Origin: Thalassobacterium sedimentorum
GTDB taxonomy: Bacteria > Verrucomicrobiota > Verrucomicrobiia > Opitutales > Coraliomargaritaceae
NCBI RefSeq assembly: GCF_031127905.1
Contig: NZ_JARXIC010000007.1
Span: forward strand, 62,001 to 126,000
Direction of reading: 5' to 3'
DNA: 64,000 nt
The notes under the pieces are model-generated. The model ran no database searches. It worked only from the letters and a program-made list of their open reading frames with translations, and had not been told where the DNA came from. This document shows, in pieces, positions 9,283 to 18,956 of this stretch (position 1 is the stretch's first letter; each line of letters opens with the position of its first letter). A program made the position numbers and the translations under genes.

Positions 9283-10050
9283 TTAATTCTGCGGAATTGT
9301 TAAGATTTCCGGTTCTCCATTTGTCACTAGGACAGTATGCTCGAAATGAGCAGAGGGCTTACGATCCCGGGTGACTGCGGTCCAGCCGTCATCCAGCATG
9401 TCAACCTTACCGGTCCCCATATTAATCATAGGTTCAATGGCAAGACACATACCAGGCTTCAGCAATGCACCACTACCACGACGACCGAAATTTGGTATCT
9501 GCGGTGCCTCGTGCATAGTCGCGCCTACGCCATGACCTACAAAATCGCGGACAATTCCATAGTTATGACGCTTAATGAACCGCTCCACAGCATTGGAGAT
9601 ATCTCCCACTCGATTACCTGCACGCGCAAAACTAATCGCATAGTTGAGTGATTCACGGGTTGCATCAATCAAAGCAGCATTTTCATCGGCAACTGGCTCG
9701 ATTAGCACAGTACTGGCATTATCACCGATAAATCCACGATAACGCACAACCACATCAATTGAAACAACGTCCCCCGGCTGTATCACACGACGAATCGAAC
9801 CTATACCATGAACAATTTCTTCATTCAAAGATAGGCAGGTATAAGCTGGGAAGACGTAGTCACCCGCACGATAATTGTGGCAGGCACTCTCGGCTCCCAA
9901 CTCTTCGATCGCCTTGCGGCCGAGCTGGTCCAAATCGTAAGTAGTCATCCCCTCTGCGACCGTATTGACGAGACGCTTAAGCACCGTCGCGGCAATCTGG
10001 CAAGCCTCACGAATCGATTGAATTTCTTCGTCTGTACGAATATATTTCAT
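9283..10050 (-). CDS. map: Type I methionine aminopeptidase
   Basis: A 255-residue enzyme that removes N-terminal Met from nascent proteins. The visible metal ligands are the two Asp in SIDVVVRYRGFIGDNAST, the His in VGHGVG, the Glu in AIEPM and the Glu in HFEHT. No N-terminal SH3-binding extension. The ATG at 10050 is preferred to the TTG one codon upstream. It lies between secY and rpsM. The adk gene, common in this position, is absent. Confidence 0.96.
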   Translation of the reverse strand: MKYIRTDEEIQSIREACQIAATVLKRLVNTVAEGMTTYDLDQLGRKAIEELGAESACHNYRAGDYVFPAYTCLSLNEEIVHGIGSIRRVIQPGDVVSIDVVVRYRGFIGDNASTVLIEPVADENAALIDATRESLNYAISFARAGNRVGDISNAVERFIKRHNYGIVRDFVGHGVGATMHEAPQIPNFGRRGSGALLKPGMCLAIEPMINMGTGKVDMLDDGWTAVTRDRKPSAHFEHTVLVTNGEPEILTIPQN

Positions 10051-10149
10051 CAAATTACTGAGTTAGGAGATGGATCAAAGAACAATAATATAAACGAAGA
10101 TGCGATACAGCATGTCATGACACCTTCGGAAAGTGGTTTACGCGGTCAC

Positions 10150-11664
10150 TTAACTTGGATTCAGGAACCATGAGATGATCCCAAGTATAAACAACGCAAT
10201 ACCAACAAATAACAGCGGACGCCAAGCAGTCCAAAAATCCTGCAAGCCAGCAGTGTCCACGAGTTGCTTATTACGTGCCGCGGAACGACCACGTATTTTG
10301 CCCTTTTTCAGGAATCCATCGTAGTGGCGCTGCAATAGATAGGTCTCAATTTGGCGCATGGTATCGAGAATAACCCCCACTGTAATCAACATACCTGTGC
10401 CACCAAAGAAGATAGCCACATTAAAAGGAACGTTATAAGCAAAAAGTAAGATATCAGGAAAAACAGCAATCACTGTAAGCGACAGTGCACCAAACAACGT
10501 CAAACGTGTCATGATGTGATCAAGGAACTTCGCAGTCGGCTCACCAGGACGCACTCCCGGTATGTAGCCACCGTTTTTCTTAAGATCATCAGCAATCTGA
10601 ATCGGCTTAAACATCATCGACACCCAGAAATAACTAAAGACAAGGATCAATAAGCCAAAGATCAAATAGTATGCAATCTGACCACGACCAATTGAATCAG
10701 CGAAATCGTTAAAGAACCGCATGCCAGTCGCACTGCCCAGATAGGACAGGATTTGAGTGGGAAACATCAAAATCGCACTACCAAAAATGACGGGCATAAC
10801 CCCTGCGTAATTAACCTTAAGCGGCAAGAAGGAGCTTTGTCCGCCATAAACCTTACGACCGACAACACGCTTTGCATATTGCACTGGAATTTTACGCTGA
10901 GCTTGGGTGATAGCTACCAACGCAGCCGTCACCGCAAACAATAAGGCCAGCATTAACACTCCCTCAGGCACCCCGAGGGAAGTGCCCTCTGAACCGACGG
11001 GAGCCACGAACATTTGATACGCCGAGACAACAGCACCAGGCAGACCGGATATAATGCTGACTGTAATCAACAGGGAAATACCATTACCGATACCACGCTG
11101 CGTGATCTGCTCTCCCAGCCAGACCATAATCATAGTGCCAGCCGTGAGAAATACAGTTCCCGTAATCAGGAAAGGCACCTGACTCGCAATAACGACCTTG
11201 CCATACTCAGCAGGGTTGAAGCCCTGGCCAATTAGACTGGCTGGATTCGTTGACAAAGCCACCAACAGCAGCAGAGCCTGCACCACACAGATACCCAATG
11301 TCAGGTAGCGTGTATATTGATTGATCTTCTGACGCCCCACATCTCCTTCTTGCTGCAAGCGAGCAATGACAGGAAAGACGGCGCCCACCAATTGCATGAT
11401 GATCGAGGCACTAATATAGGGCATGATGCCCAAGGCAAAGAGCGCGCCATTAAGCAATGCGCCCCCACTAAACATGTTGAACATGCCTACCAGGCCGCCG
11501 CCTGCATGTGCCTGATCCGCGAAGAATGCCTGAATTGGAGCGATATTCATCCCAGGGAGCGGAATATTTGCGCCAACTCGGGCAATGAACAACAAGGCCA
11601 GCGTGAAGAAAATCTTCTGGCGCAGTTCAGGAATCTTCAGCGAATTTGTAAAAGCAGAAAGCAT
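10150..11664 (-). CDS. secY: Protein translocase subunit SecY
   Basis: A 504-residue, about ten-helix channel of the Sec translocon. The N-terminus reads RQKIFFTLALLFIARVGANI followed by PLPGMN (transmembrane helix 1 and plug). The usual GIGNGIS segment follows ITQR, and the C-terminal half includes GGYIPGVRPGEPTAKFLDHI. Somewhat longer than Escherichia coli SecY (443), mainly through periplasmic loops and the C-terminal RGRSAARNKQLVDTAG stretch. Located directly after rplO, the standard spc arrangement. Confidence 0.97.
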   Translation of the reverse strand: MLSAFTNSLKIPELRQKIFFTLALLFIARVGANIPLPGMNIAPIQAFFADQAHAGGGLVGMFNMFSGGALLNGALFALGIMPYISASIIMQLVGAVFPVIARLQQEGDVGRQKINQYTRYLTLGICVVQALLLLVALSTNPASLIGQGFNPAEYGKVVIASQVPFLITGTVFLTAGTMIMVWLGEQITQRGIGNGISLLITVSIISGLPGAVVSAYQMFVAPVGSEGTSLGVPEGVLMLALLFAVTAALVAITQAQRKIPVQYAKRVVGRKVYGGQSSFLPLKVNYAGVMPVIFGSAILMFPTQILSYLGSATGMRFFNDFADSIGRGQIAYYLIFGLLILVFSYFWVSMMFKPIQIADDLKKNGGYIPGVRPGEPTAKFLDHIMTRLTLFGALSLTVIAVFPDILLFAYNVPFNVAIFFGGTGMLITVGVILDTMRQIETYLLQRHYDGFLKKGKIRGRSAARNKQLVDTAGLQDFWTAWRPLLFVGIALFILGIISWFLNPS

Positions 11665-11704
11665 TATTGGTGTACCCTTTACCTAGTCCCGTAGAGGGAC
11701 TAAA

Positions 11705-12169
11705 TTATGCGTCTTCCTTCTCTTCAGCAGGAGCGGCTTCAATCTTCCCACCAGCAGCTTCGATCTTACTCTTGGCAGATTCCGAAACTTTACTGACGTT
11801 AATTGTGTATGCCTTAGAAACTTCACCGTCACCAAGCAACTTTACGGCTTGATTATTGTCACGGACAAGTCCGGCTTTGATCAAAGACTCACGGTCAACG
11901 GTGTCACCTGCCAGCTTCTCGAGCTGTCCGACATTCACCAGTTGGTACGATACCTTGAAGTTCTTATTGTTGAAACCACGGCGCGGAAGCTTACGGTAAA
12001 GAGGCATTTGACCGCCTTCAAAACCGATACGGATACCACCGCCAGAGCGAGCCTTTTGCCCCTTATGCCCTTTACCGGATGTTTTACCGTGACCGCTACC
12101 CTCACCACGTCCTAGACGTTTGGTTGGGTGTGTGGCACCTTTAATGGTTGGAATATTATCGAGATTCAT
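11705..12169 (-). CDS. rplO: 50S ribosomal protein L15
   Basis: A 154-residue protein. The N-terminal Gly-rich segment is RLGRGEGSGHGKTSGKGHKG, followed by GFEGGQMPLYRKLPRRGF. It is a late-assembly 23S-binding protein. A short acidic C-terminal tail (APAEEKEDA) exceeds the common family end. The preceding gene is rpsE with only 12 bases between them, so rpmD (L30) is absent from its normal site. Confidence 0.97.
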   Translation of the reverse strand: MNLDNIPTIKGATHPTKRLGRGEGSGHGKTSGKGHKGQKARSGGGIRIGFEGGQMPLYRKLPRRGFNNKNFKVSYQLVNVGQLEKLAGDTVDRESLIKAGLVRDNNQAVKLLGDGEVSKAYTINVSKVSESAKSKIEAAGGKIEAAPAEEKEDA

Positions 12170-12181
12170 GTGGTGGGATCC

Positions 12182-12706
12182 TTAGACTTCCGCAGCGACT
12201 TCGCCAAAACGGATGTTGTGAATTTCCTCGTGCGAACGAAGCTGTAGCAGCGCAGCCATTGTGGCATTGACCATAGCTAGATGGTTGTTCGAACCGAGGG
12301 ACTTAGATAGAATATTTTTAATACCGACAGATTCGAGCACCGCGCGGCAACCGCCACCTGCGATAACACCTGTTCCATCAGAAGCAGGACGAAGCAGCAC
12401 CTTGCCACCGTCAGCTTCGCCGAGGACGTGGTGAGGGATTGTATCGCCACGTAACTTAATCGTGACGAGATTCTTCTTAGCTTGCTCAGTGCCCTTGCGA
12501 ATGCATTCAGGAACTTCCTTCGCCTTGCCGTAACCGACGCCAACTTCACCCTTTTGGTTTCCGACCACGACGAGTGCAGCAAAGCTAAAACGGCGACCGC
12601 CCTTTACAACTTTAGCGCAACGATTGATATGCACAACCTTCTCGACGTATTCAGGAGTTTCTTCCGGCTCGTCTTTTTGGGAAAATGATCTTTTTTGTCT
12701 GCTCAT
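12182..12706 (-). CDS. rpsE: 30S ribosomal protein S5
   Basis: A 174-residue protein with the S5 N-terminal RNA-binding domain ([20 protein letters not shown], then [20 protein letters not shown]) and the C-terminal domain ([14 protein letters not shown]). S5 acts in translational accuracy. The N-terminus is about 15 residues longer than in Escherichia coli and highly charged. Confidence 0.97.
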   Translation of the reverse strand: MSRQKRSFSQKDEPEETPEYVEKVVHINRCAKVVKGGRRFSFAALVVVGNQKGEVGVGYGKAKEVPECIRKGTEQAKKNLVTIKLRGDTIPHHVLGEADGGKVLLRPASDGTGVIAGGGCRAVLESVGIKNILSKSLGSNNHLAMVNATMAALLQLRSHEEIHNIRFGEVAAEV

Positions 12707-12717
12707 ATGGGAAGTCC

Positions 12718-13074
12718 TTAGAATTTGAGGCCGCCTTCGCGAGCCGCTTCAGCGAATGTTTTAACGCAACCGTGATAGCGACGCCCCGAACGGTCAAAAA
12801 CAACCGCCTCAACACCGGCAGCTTTTGCCTTATCAGCAATTACCTTACCCAGTGCAAGTGCACCATCGTTGTTAGCCTTCACGTCAGCGTCTTTACCACC
12901 TACGGAAGAAGCGTATGCCACAGTGTGACCAGCGACGTCGTCAATGCATTGCGCATAGATATGCTTGTTGGAGAAATGCACAGCTAAACGTGGGCGCTCC
13001 GCAGTGCCTTTGACCTTTTTGCGGATGCGATAGCGACGCTTCTGTGCGAGAGAATTTTTCTTCTGGAGTTTCAT
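12718..13074 (-). CDS. rplR: 50S ribosomal protein L18
   Basis: A 118-residue 5S rRNA-binding protein. [20 protein letters not shown] and the C-terminal [20 protein letters not shown] are the family signatures. Normal length and position between rplF and rpsE. Confidence 0.97.
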   Translation of the reverse strand: MKLQKKNSLAQKRRYRIRKKVKGTAERPRLAVHFSNKHIYAQCIDDVAGHTVAYASSVGGKDADVKANNDGALALGKVIADKAKAAGVEAVVFDRSGRRYHGCVKTFAEAAREGGLKF

Positions 13075-13094
13075 TTATTACCCTCTGCTGAAAA

Positions 13095-13631
13095 TTAAGC
13101 GGACTTCTTACCCTCCTTACGGCGGACATATTGACCGACGATATGGACACCCTTGCCCTTATAAGGCTCTGCAGGGAAGTAAGAATAGATTGTCGCGGCG
13201 ATTTCACCGACGATTTGCTTATCGGCACCGGAGACGGAGATTTTAGTGTTCTCGGCGACAGTGACTGTGATCCCTTCAGGAATCTTCACTTTAACCGGGT
13301 GTGAATAACCAAGAGCTAGGTCGAGCAAGTCGCCTTCAAGCGCTGCACGAAAACCAACACCTTTGATTTCGAGTTTCTTTTCGTAACCATCGACGACACC
13401 AACTACCATGTTATTCACAATGGATCGCACAGTGCCAAACATGGCGCGAGCGTGTCGACTGCTATCAGCAGGAGTCACGCGAATTTCGCCATCAGCGAGT
13501 TCAATTTGCACCGAACCGTCGAAAGTTTTTTCAAGTTTACCCTTGGGACCATCTACGCGGACGGTCTGACCATCGATCGTGACGTTGGCCTTATCAAGGA
13601 CGGGGATAGGAAGTTTACCAATTCTGCTCAT
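13095..13631 (-). CDS. rplF: 50S ribosomal protein L6
   Basis: A 178-residue protein with the two duplicated L6 folds. It starts MSRIGKLPIPV and ends GQYVRRKEGKKSA, with the conserved YKGKGVHI segment before the end. It binds near the sarcin-ricin loop. Typical size. Confidence 0.97.
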   Translation of the reverse strand: MSRIGKLPIPVLDKANVTIDGQTVRVDGPKGKLEKTFDGSVQIELADGEIRVTPADSSRHARAMFGTVRSIVNNMVVGVVDGYEKKLEIKGVGFRAALEGDLLDLALGYSHPVKVKIPEGITVTVAENTKISVSGADKQIVGEIAATIYSYFPAEPYKGKGVHIVGQYVRRKEGKKSA

Positions 13632-13648
13632 CGTGTGCTGCCTTTCAA

Positions 13649-14058
<410 letters not shown>

Positions 14059-14094
14059 AGTGGGTTTTCAGTGAGTTTGGTGAAGCGGAAGTGC

Positions 14095-14400
14095 TTACCA
14101 AGAGGATTTGGTCACACCTGGGATCTTACCTTGTGTAGCAAGTTCACGGAATGTGATACGTGAAAGACCGAACTTGCGAATAAACGCACGGGGACGACCG
14201 GTAACCGAGCAGCGATTACGCGCACGGATCGGGGAGCTGTTCTTAGGCAGCTTAGTCAACTTAGCTTGCGCCTTGTAGAACTCCTCATCAGGAGTCTCTG
14301 GATTCGCTAGGATCGCCTTGAGCTCTTTACGCTTTGCGGCGTATTTTGCGATCATGCGTTCGCGCTTTAGGTTGCGTTGGATTGCTGATTTTTTAGCCAT
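14095..14400 (-). CDS. rpsN: 30S ribosomal protein S14, long zinc-free form
   Basis: A 101-residue S14 of the C-minus type. The CxxC...CxxC zinc ribbon of short S14 is absent; only [20 protein letters not shown], with a single Cys, is seen. S14 contacts the 30S head. Standard place between rplE and rpsH. Confidence 0.97.
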   Translation of the reverse strand: MAKKSAIQRNLKRERMIAKYAAKRKELKAILANPETPDEEFYKAQAKLTKLPKNSSPIRARNRCSVTGRPRAFIRKFGLSRITFRELATQGKIPGVTKSSW

Positions 14401-14433
14401 GAGTAAAACTTTCTTAAATACTGTGGATATCGC

Positions 14434-15024
14434 TTAGGCAGTGGCGGCAGCAGCCGCAGCTTCTTCAGCGGCAACTTCGGCACTTGTCTTACGGAAGGGC
14501 ATACCAAACAGCTTCAACAACTCACGACCTTCATCGTCAGTCAACGCGCTTGTGTTAATGCACACATCCATACCAATGGTTGCGTTGGTGCCTTCAGCAC
14601 TCACTTCCGGGAAGATAGTATGATCGTTCAGACCCAGCGTGTAGTTGCCTTGACCATCCAGGCGCGTAGGCACACCACGGAAGTCACGAATGCATGGCAG
14701 CGAGATATTGATCAAGCGCATTAGAAAGTCATACATGGCAGCACCACGCAATGTAACTTTGCAGCCGATAGGTTGACCTTCACGCAGCTTAAAGTTCGAG
14801 ATCGAAAGCTTTGCCTTTGTAGTCACAGGGCGCTGACCAGCAATCTTGGCGATTTCGTCGTTCACATATTGAACGTGGTTTTTGTCGGCCGTGGCAGCAA
14901 AACCAGAGTTAAGTACGATCTTCTTGATCGCGGGCACTTGGTGCGGGTTTTTATACCCGAACTTCTCCATAAGTGCGGGCACGACGGTATCGGCGTAATG
15001 TTTTTGTAGAATTGACTGTGACAT
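14434..15024 (-). CDS. rplE: 50S ribosomal protein L5
   Basis: A 196-residue protein that binds 5S rRNA and the P-site tRNA. It starts MSQSILQKHYADTVVPALM, with VPAIKKIVLNSGFA and ISLPCIRDFRGVP typical of L5. An in-frame TTG at 15048 would add eight residues, but the ATG at 15024 gives the usual family N-terminus and was chosen. The C-terminus has a short Ala/Glu tail. It is the first gene after the interruption of the cluster, so it needs its own promoter. Confidence 0.95.
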   Translation of the reverse strand: MSQSILQKHYADTVVPALMEKFGYKNPHQVPAIKKIVLNSGFAATADKNHVQYVNDEIAKIAGQRPVTTKAKLSISNFKLREGQPIGCKVTLRGAAMYDFLMRLINISLPCIRDFRGVPTRLDGQGNYTLGLNDHTIFPEVSAEGTNATIGMDVCINTSALTDDEGRELLKLFGMPFRKTSAEVAAEEAAAAAATA

Positions 15025-15097
15025 CGTAATGATAAGGCGGATTTCCAACCCGACTTGTTTAATGGTGAATGGATGCTTTTCCCGAAGAAAGAGCGCG

Positions 15098-15125
15098 AAA
15101 ATGCCGTTAGTACACGCACTGGCAA
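15098..15125 (-). promoter_or_regulatory. Candidate promoter for rplE
   Basis: On the minus strand, TTGCCA (15125-15120) and CATTTT (15103-15098) lie 16 bases apart and are followed by CG. The same layout precedes rpsL and rplC. It lies about 75 bases upstream of rplE, where a promoter is required because a terminator ends transcription after rplX. By eye only; the -10 is poor. Confidence 0.35.
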
Positions 15126-15283
15126 GTACAAATTCAGAAAAAAGAAAATAAGGGCCAATCGCCGGGGTCTATACGGGCGAGTATTTCGCGTTTCGTGGAC
15201 AATTTAATAGTCCACACTGATAGCTTTCTGGACAGCGCATCCAGCGTCAACAAAATGCCACACTGAATCTCACCCCGCCGTTC

Positions 15284-16267
15284 ATGTCATCCGAAACAAC
15301 TCAGGTCCCCTATCATCTCAGCAACCGCAGCACTCCCCCTGTGGGCATACATGCGACCCTCTCCCCGAAATCGATGTCCTTATTCGGACTCCCCTTTGTT
15401 GCTTTCGGCCTCTACTTCACTCTGGGAAGCCTTGGGATCGTCGAGTTGGATGCAAGCAAAGTTAACGGACCGATGTGGCTGCTCACCGCTGCCGGTTTAG
15501 TCTTCCTAATGGCAGGCCTCATCATTTGGTATATGGGCTACAAGCAAGCTCGCCTATTGGCAACATGCCGCAAGCTAGCGCAGCTACATCCCAACAATCC
15601 CGCCATGGCGGACTACCCCTGGGACCGCCAAGGCTTTTGTCCCCCGCGCTGGAGACCAGTCCAAACAAGCTTGGCTGCCTTCGTTTTCATCACGATTTTT
15701 GCCTCGGTCCCGAACTGCATTATTAACGAAGACGTTTCCGCCCCGTGGCCGCTTCGCCTATCTGCGATCCTCATGAACTTGATCGTGATCGCCAGTTTTA
15801 TAATCAGCGTAAAGAAGCTACGCCACGCGTTGAAATTTGCTAAGACTCAATTAATCTATCCTCGCTTCCCAATGCACCTGGGCGAATCCGTGCAGCTAAA
15901 GGTCCGCCTGCCAGCCAGCGTGCGCACCCCGTCTTCTGCGAAGTTCCACCTGCGCTGCATCAAAGAATACTATGTCACCAGCGGCAGTAGTAAAAACCGT
16001 AGTAAGCGCCTAGTGCATGAAGTGCTCTACGAAGCACAAGAACAAGCCAACCGCACGCAGCTGGAGGCGAGCCCAGGCTACGCTTGCGTGCAGTTCGAGT
16101 TACCAGAGTCAGCACCTGCCACTCACATCCAAGGCGCCCCTCCTCACTTCTGGGAGATTGAGATGACTTTATGTGTTCCAGGGCTCGACCTGAATCAACA
16201 ATACCTGCTCCCCATTTATCGTGACGAATCAACCAAAAAGGGCGTGTCTCTCGACACGCCCTTTTGA
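15284..16267 (+). CDS. Conserved-looking membrane protein inserted inside the ribosomal cluster
   Basis: A 327-residue protein of unknown function on the strand opposite to the ribosomal genes. Two hydrophobic helices lie near residues 30-50 and 66-87, and two more near 128-147 and 157-176. Between the pairs is a polar stretch with NPAMADYPWDRQGF. This resembles the PW-x-x-R motif of a bacterial membrane-protein family that I recognise only by pattern. The C-terminal 150 residues look beta-rich and soluble. Its last ten codons form the stem of a transcription terminator. Codon use resembles the neighbours. Its place between rplX and rplE is highly unusual. No function is assigned. Confidence 0.75.
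   Translation: MSSETTQVPYHLSNRSTPPVGIHATLSPKSMSLFGLPFVAFGLYFTLGSLGIVELDASKVNGPMWLLTAAGLVFLMAGLIIWYMGYKQARLLATCRKLAQLHPNNPAMADYPWDRQGFCPPRWRPVQTSLAAFVFITIFASVPNCIINEDVSAPWPLRLSAILMNLIVIASFIISVKKLRHALKFAKTQLIYPRFPMHLGESVQLKVRLPASVRTPSSAKFHLRCIKEYYVTSGSSKNRSKRLVHEVLYEAQEQANRTQLEASPGYACVQFELPESAPATHIQGAPPHFWEIEMTLCVPGLDLNQQYLLPIYRDESTKKGVSLDTPF
16236..16265. terminator. Bidirectional terminator between rplX and the inserted gene
   Basis: A 13-bp stem (16237-16249 with 16254-16266, core GGGCGTGTC) with a 4-base loop, flanked by A-rich sequence on the left and TTTT on the right. It should stop both the plus-strand gene, whose last codons KKGVSLDTPF it encodes, and minus-strand transcription leaving rplX. 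It therefore splits the S10-spc operon. Confidence 0.85.
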
Positions 16268-16286
16268 AAATGTTTATAAAGAAAAT

Positions 16287-16529
16287 TTACTTTTTCTTCG
16301 CGTCGAACTTCTCGGCACTCATCACATTTGAGTAATGGATGGAAGCTTCGCGCTCACTGGAACCACCCTCAGGGTTTTCCTGCGACTTACGCTCGAATTT
16401 AGTAATTAAATTAACGCCTTCGACGATGACTCGCTCGCCGGCTTTAACCTCGAGAACTTTGCCACGCTTGCCTTTGTGTGCGCCAGCGATGACGACGACT
16501 TCTTGTTCACGTTTGATTGCTTGTGCCAT
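16287..16529 (-). CDS. rplX: 50S ribosomal protein L24
   Basis: An 80-residue KOW-domain protein (EVVVIAGAHKGKRGKVLEVK) that initiates 50S assembly. It is somewhat shorter than the usual 100-105 residues but ends naturally with FDAKKK. It is now the last gene of the upstream ribosomal segment and ends about 20 bases before the terminator. Confidence 0.95.
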   Translation of the reverse strand: MAQAIKREQEVVVIAGAHKGKRGKVLEVKAGERVIVEGVNLITKFERKSQENPEGGSSEREASIHYSNVMSAEKFDAKKK

Positions 16530-16531
16530 GA

Positions 16532-16894
16532 TTAGAGAACCTCCGGTGCGAGTGAAATGATTTTCATGTATTTGGCACGAAGCTCACGAGCAACCGGTCC
16601 AAAGATACGTGTGCCTTTAGGATTACCATCTGCGTTAATGATAACAATCGCGTTGTTATCAAAACGGAGGTAGCTGCCATCGGCGCGGCGGACAGGAGCC
16701 TTCGTGCGAACGACGACGCCACGAACGACTTCGCCTTTCTTGACGGAGGAATCGGTAGACGCTTCCTTAACGGCGCAGACAACGACATCACCAACATCGG
16801 CAGTGTCCTTGTTCTGACCAAGGCGGCGGATCATCTCGGCGGATTTGGCGCCGGTGTTATCCGCGATAAATACGCGGCTGTTCATCTGAATCAT
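16532..16894 (-). CDS. rplN: 50S ribosomal protein L14
   Basis: A 120-residue protein starting [20 protein letters not shown] and ending [10 protein letters not shown], with the conserved [20 protein letters not shown]. It forms intersubunit bridges. Two bases separate it from rplX. Confidence 0.98.
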   Translation of the reverse strand: MIQMNSRVFIADNTGAKSAEMIRRLGQNKDTADVGDVVVCAVKEASTDSSVKKGEVVRGVVVRTKAPVRRADGSYLRFDNNAIVIINADGNPKGTRIFGPVARELRAKYMKIISLAPEVL

Positions 16895-16941
16895 AGCTAA
16901 ATCTCCTTATTAGGAATTATAAATTGTGTTGTGGCAGTGGC

Positions 16942-17223
16942 CTACTCTTCACCCAACTTTGGAGCGACTTCGAGGACCTTGGTCACACGCCAGCGCTTCA
17001 GTTTACTCAGAGGACGAGTTTCCATAATTTCAACTTTGTCCCCCAGGCCACACTCGTTCTTTTCATCGTGTGCGTGCACAACAGTCTTACGCTTAATTTC
17101 CTTCTTATAAAGAGGATGCGGGACCTTGTAGGAGTAAGTGACTTTGATTGTCTTATCACCGGAACGACTGGATACGGTTCCGATAAGGACTTTACGAGAG
17201 TTGCGTGTTGCTGTGGCTTCCAT
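16942..17223 (-). CDS. rpsQ: 30S ribosomal protein S17
   Basis: A 93-residue OB-fold protein: [19 protein letters not shown], then the conserved [20 protein letters not shown] and LSKLKRWRV. Primary 16S rRNA binder. Normal place after rpmC. Confidence 0.97.
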   Translation of the reverse strand: MEATATRNSRKVLIGTVSSRSGDKTIKVTYSYKVPHPLYKKEIKRKTVVHAHDEKNECGLGDKVEIMETRPLSKLKRWRVTKVLEVAPKLGEE

Positions 17224-17243
17224 ATGCGTAGGCTTCTAAGAGG

Positions 17244-17447
17244 TTAGGCGCTGGCTGCGGCCAACTTCTTTTCCTTGAGGATTGTTTCGAGACGAGCGAT
17301 CTGACGGCTCATGTCTTTAAAACGATGCGGGTGCTCAACTTGTCCGGTTTGCTTTTGCATGCGGAGGAGAACTCGCTCGTCACGTGTATCACGAAGCGAT
17401 TTTTCGATTTCGGCTTCGGACATTTCGCGGATTTCTTTAGTGTTCAT
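17244..17447 (-). CDS. rpmC: 50S ribosomal protein L29
   Basis: A 67-residue helical hairpin protein at the tunnel exit: KEIREMSEAEIEKSLRDTRD, then the Q-x(3)-G-x(2)-E and HRFKDMSRQIARLETILKE pattern of L29. Confidence 0.96.
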   Translation of the reverse strand: MNTKEIREMSEAEIEKSLRDTRDERVLLRMQKQTGQVEHPHRFKDMSRQIARLETILKEKKLAAASA

Positions 17448-17474
17448 AGTAATAGTTTCCTATCTCTAAAAGTG

Positions 17475-17891
17475 TTATGCTTCTTCGCGTGAAACGAAGC
17501 GGCAGTGGAATGGAAGCTTAGTGTCCGCAAGGCGGAGCGCTTCACGAGCGGCAGTAGCAGAACAACCGGCGACTTCAAAAAGCATGGTGCCTGGCTTGAT
17601 CACAGCAACCCAACGTTCAACAGACCCCTTACCTTTACCCATGCGAGTTTCTGCAGGCTTCTTGGTCACAGGCTTGTGAGGGAAAACGCGGATCCAGACT
17701 TTTCCTTTACGCTTGAGGCTACGTGTCATTGCCACACGAGCTGCTTCGATTTGCTGGGAGGTCATACGACCGCGAGTGAGAGATTGAATACCGAAATCGC
17801 CAAATGCGAGAGTGTTACAAGTTTGCGCAGTGCCGTAGATACGACCCTTATGAACCTTGCGGTATTTTGTGCGTGATGGAAGAAGTGCCAT
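17475..17891 (-). CDS. rplP: 50S ribosomal protein L16
   Basis: A 138-residue protein beginning [20 protein letters not shown]. It contains [20 protein letters not shown] and a C-terminus ending [13 protein letters not shown]. Organises the A-site region of 23S rRNA. Normal size. Confidence 0.98.
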   Translation of the reverse strand: MALLPSRTKYRKVHKGRIYGTAQTCNTLAFGDFGIQSLTRGRMTSQQIEAARVAMTRSLKRKGKVWIRVFPHKPVTKKPAETRMGKGKGSVERWVAVIKPGTMLFEVAGCSATAAREALRLADTKLPFHCRFVSREEA

Positions 17892-17948
17892 GGTTCGCTC
17901 TGTTTAAAGTGTTAAAAGTAAAATTCGTTTCGAAATACGACCTAAGCT

Positions 17949-18581
17949 TTACGCGGTTTCGTCGTCAGGAAGGCAGATCCAGCACTTTACGCCGATAATA
18001 CCATACACGGTGCTCGCTTCAGAGAATCCGTAATTGATATTAGCACGAAGTGTTTGGAGAGGCACACGACCTTGACGCTGCTGCTCTGTGCGAGCGATAT
18101 CTGCACCACCAAGGCGACCACCACACTGAATACGAATACCATCCGCACCCATTGCCATTGTCGTTTGGACCGCGCGCTTCATTGCACGACGGAAAGCAAT
18201 CCGACGCTCAAGTTGCAAGGCAACATTCTCAGCGACAAGTTGTGCAGAAAGGTCTGGACGCTTAACTTCCTGGATGTCGAGCATAATGTCCTTGCCGACC
18301 TTTTTGTTTAAAGTCGCCTTCAGCTTGTCCAGCTCAGCGCCCTTACGACCAATGACCACACCAGGACGTGCAGTAAAAATCTTCACACGAATACGACCCG
18401 ACGCACGCTCAATGAAGATGCGAGGCACGGATGCGTAGCGAAGCTTCTCAGTCAGGAATGTGCGGATGGTGTGATCTTCCTTGATATACTCAGGGAATTT
18501 CTCCTTGTTTGCGTACCAGCGGGAGTCCCAGTCGCGGGTTACTGCAAGGCGGAAGCCGGTTGGATGTACTTTCTGTCCCAT
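17949..18581 (-). CDS. rpsC: 30S ribosomal protein S3
   Basis: A 210-residue protein. It starts MGQKVHPTGFRLAVTRDWDS, has a KH domain with GVVIGRKGAELDKLK, and a C-terminal domain with GRLGGADIARTEQQRQGRVP. It lines the mRNA entry channel. Shorter at the C-terminus than Escherichia coli S3 (233), which is common outside the gamma-proteobacteria. Confidence 0.97.
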   Translation of the reverse strand: MGQKVHPTGFRLAVTRDWDSRWYANKEKFPEYIKEDHTIRTFLTEKLRYASVPRIFIERASGRIRVKIFTARPGVVIGRKGAELDKLKATLNKKVGKDIMLDIQEVKRPDLSAQLVAENVALQLERRIAFRRAMKRAVQTTMAMGADGIRIQCGGRLGGADIARTEQQRQGRVPLQTLRANINYGFSEASTVYGIIGVKCWICLPDDETA

Positions 18582-18615
18582 AATTCGTAGGTGTCGTTAA
18601 AGTCTCTTAGAGGGA

Positions 18616-18951
18616 TTAAGCCTCGTCGGAAAGGATGATACGGATGTGGCTTGTCGCCTTCTTGTAAGGGTGAGCAGAACCACGGGCAGCAGGACGGAAA
18701 CGCTTGAACGTTGGACCTTGCTCGACAGTTGCAGACTCAATCTTGAGGGCATCCGATGAGAGATTGTTATTATTTTCCGCATTCGCGATCGCTGACTGAA
18801 GAGTCTTGCTCACGAGACGTGCCGACTTGCGTGGGATGAAGCGAAGAACTTCAACCGCTTCGGCGGCGTTGCGACCTTGAATGGCCTTTGTGATCTCGCG
18901 CACCTTGCGGGGCGACATACGGGCGTATTTTGTATAGGCTTGGACCTGCAT
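18616..18951 (-). CDS. rplV: 50S ribosomal protein L22
   Basis: A 111-residue protein: ARMSPRKVREITKAIQGRNA at the start and FRPAARGSAHPYKKATSHIR at the end, which is the tunnel-facing hairpin and basic tail. Its ATG lies six bases after the stop codon of a non-ribosomal gene, instead of directly after rpsS. Confidence 0.97.
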   Translation of the reverse strand: MQVQAYTKYARMSPRKVREITKAIQGRNAAEAVEVLRFIPRKSARLVSKTLQSAIANAENNNNLSSDALKIESATVEQGPTFKRFRPAARGSAHPYKKATSHIRIILSDEA

Positions 18952-18956
18952 GAGAT

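Noticed and set aside
15195-15215. Inverted repeat GTGGAC-N9-GTCCAC in front of the inserted membrane gene
   Set aside because: Arms of 6 bp with a long AT spacer; could be an operator or chance, too weak to list as a feature.
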